From: Pirellula sp.
GTDB lineage: Bacteria > Planctomycetota > Planctomycetia > Pirellulales > Lacipirellulaceae
Assembly (NCBI GenBank): GCA_013822725.1
Contig: PNKX01000020.1
Location: forward strand, 35,617-99,616
DNA length: 64,000 bases
Direction of reading: 5' to 3'
Both the position numbers and the translations under genes were made by a program. The notes under the pieces are model-generated. The model worked only from the letters and a program-made list of their open reading frames with translations, made no database searches and was not told the origin of the DNA. This document shows, piece by piece, positions 63,789 through 64,000 of this stretch; the stretch's first letter is position 1; each line of letters opens with the position of its first letter.

Positions 63789-64000
63789 ATGCGAAATACC
63801 CGCGACACGCAGCTCCTGTTCGATCTCTCCAAGCCAGGCCGCCGCGCCGCTCGCTTGCCGGCGTGCGATGTGCCGGAAGCGGCGGTTGAGGACCTGCTGC
63901 CGGCGAGCGCCGTCGCCGCCGCGCCACCGGCGCTGCCGGAGGTCCCCGAGCCGCAGATCATTCGGCACTACCTCAATCTGTCGACGCTCAACATGTCGGT
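63789..64000 (+). CDS. gcvPB: Glycine dehydrogenase (decarboxylating), subunit 2, 5' part
   Basis: The first 70 codons of the gene, cut by the window edge. The reading begins MRNTRDTQLLFDLSKPGRRA and continues ARLPACDVPEAAVEDLLPAS. It ends IIRHYLNLSTLNMSV, which matches the invariant LSTLNMSVD block near the start of the P-protein C-terminal half. The PLP-binding Lys lies beyond the edge. Position after gcvPA and the split-P arrangement make the call firm. Confidence 0.9.
   Translation, partial: MRNTRDTQLLFDLSKPGRRAARLPACDVPEAAVEDLLPASAVAAAPPALPEVPEPQIIRHYLNLSTLNMS

Overview
The window is a GC-rich bacterial chromosome segment that most likely comes from a planctomycete, probably of the order Pirellulales. 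Four observations point there. Two giant ELWxxDGT-repeat proteins carry the LEPLE-x-RR-x-LS type N-terminal motif and end in dockerin-like modules. A PEP-CTERM surface protein is present. There is a DUF6797/sugar-dehydrogenase/TIM-barrel fusion of a kind familiar from Planctomycetes and Verrucomicrobia. LpxB shows a Gram-negative type outer membrane. Most of the sequence is conserved housekeeping core.

Layout. 1-6.5 kb (minus strand): a Lys-rich mini-protein, an SGNH hydrolase, an M50 protease, lpxB, a secreted Cys-rich repeat protein, and a UDP-sugar pyrophosphorylase preceded by a tiny membrane protein. 6.8-20 kb (mostly plus): metK, a membrane protein, ispF, cysS, ruvC, ruvA, an alpha/beta hydrolase, a PrsW-type protease (minus), ruvB, a diacylglycerol-kinase-like enzyme and a metallophosphoesterase. 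20-30 kb: a PEP-CTERM protein, the rpmF-fabD-fabG-acpP-fabF fatty-acid cluster, an orphan antitoxin, an alanine/sodium symporter, a secretin-like secreted protein and a methyltransferase. 30-42 kb: two ELWxxDGT surface proteins around the DUF6797 fusion, then a ketosynthase homologue without its catalytic Cys. 42-50 kb: nusA-infB-rbfA, a degenerate HhH-GPD protein with a histone-H1-like tail, and yebC. 50-56 kb (minus): a multiheme cytochrome/phosphoesterase, a DUF1573 protein, a DUF4416 protein and an archaeal-type proS. 56-64 kb (plus): YhaM-like nuclease, RNase R, a DUF559 endonuclease, and gcvT-gcvH-gcvPA-gcvPB (the last cut by the window edge).

The striking part is between the genes. Nearly every intergenic gap holds a member of one of a dozen dispersed inverted-repeat families. 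These include long nested elements built from roughly 9-nt units, a 28-bp palindrome that sits just upstream of start codons in the sense orientation, CCCATTTAGCC/GGCTAAATGGG elements, and a roughly 300-bp element present twice in opposite orientation. Some are fused into coding sequence: a palindrome lies inside cysS, and several genes take their stop codon from a repeat arm. The best candidate for an undescribed mobile system is a 474-bp unit at 59678-60151, in which a DUF559 endonuclease gene is bracketed by a 43-bp inverted repeat (42/43 identical) whose arms fold into hairpins.

All identifications are by reading motifs. No database search, folding program or alignment was run.
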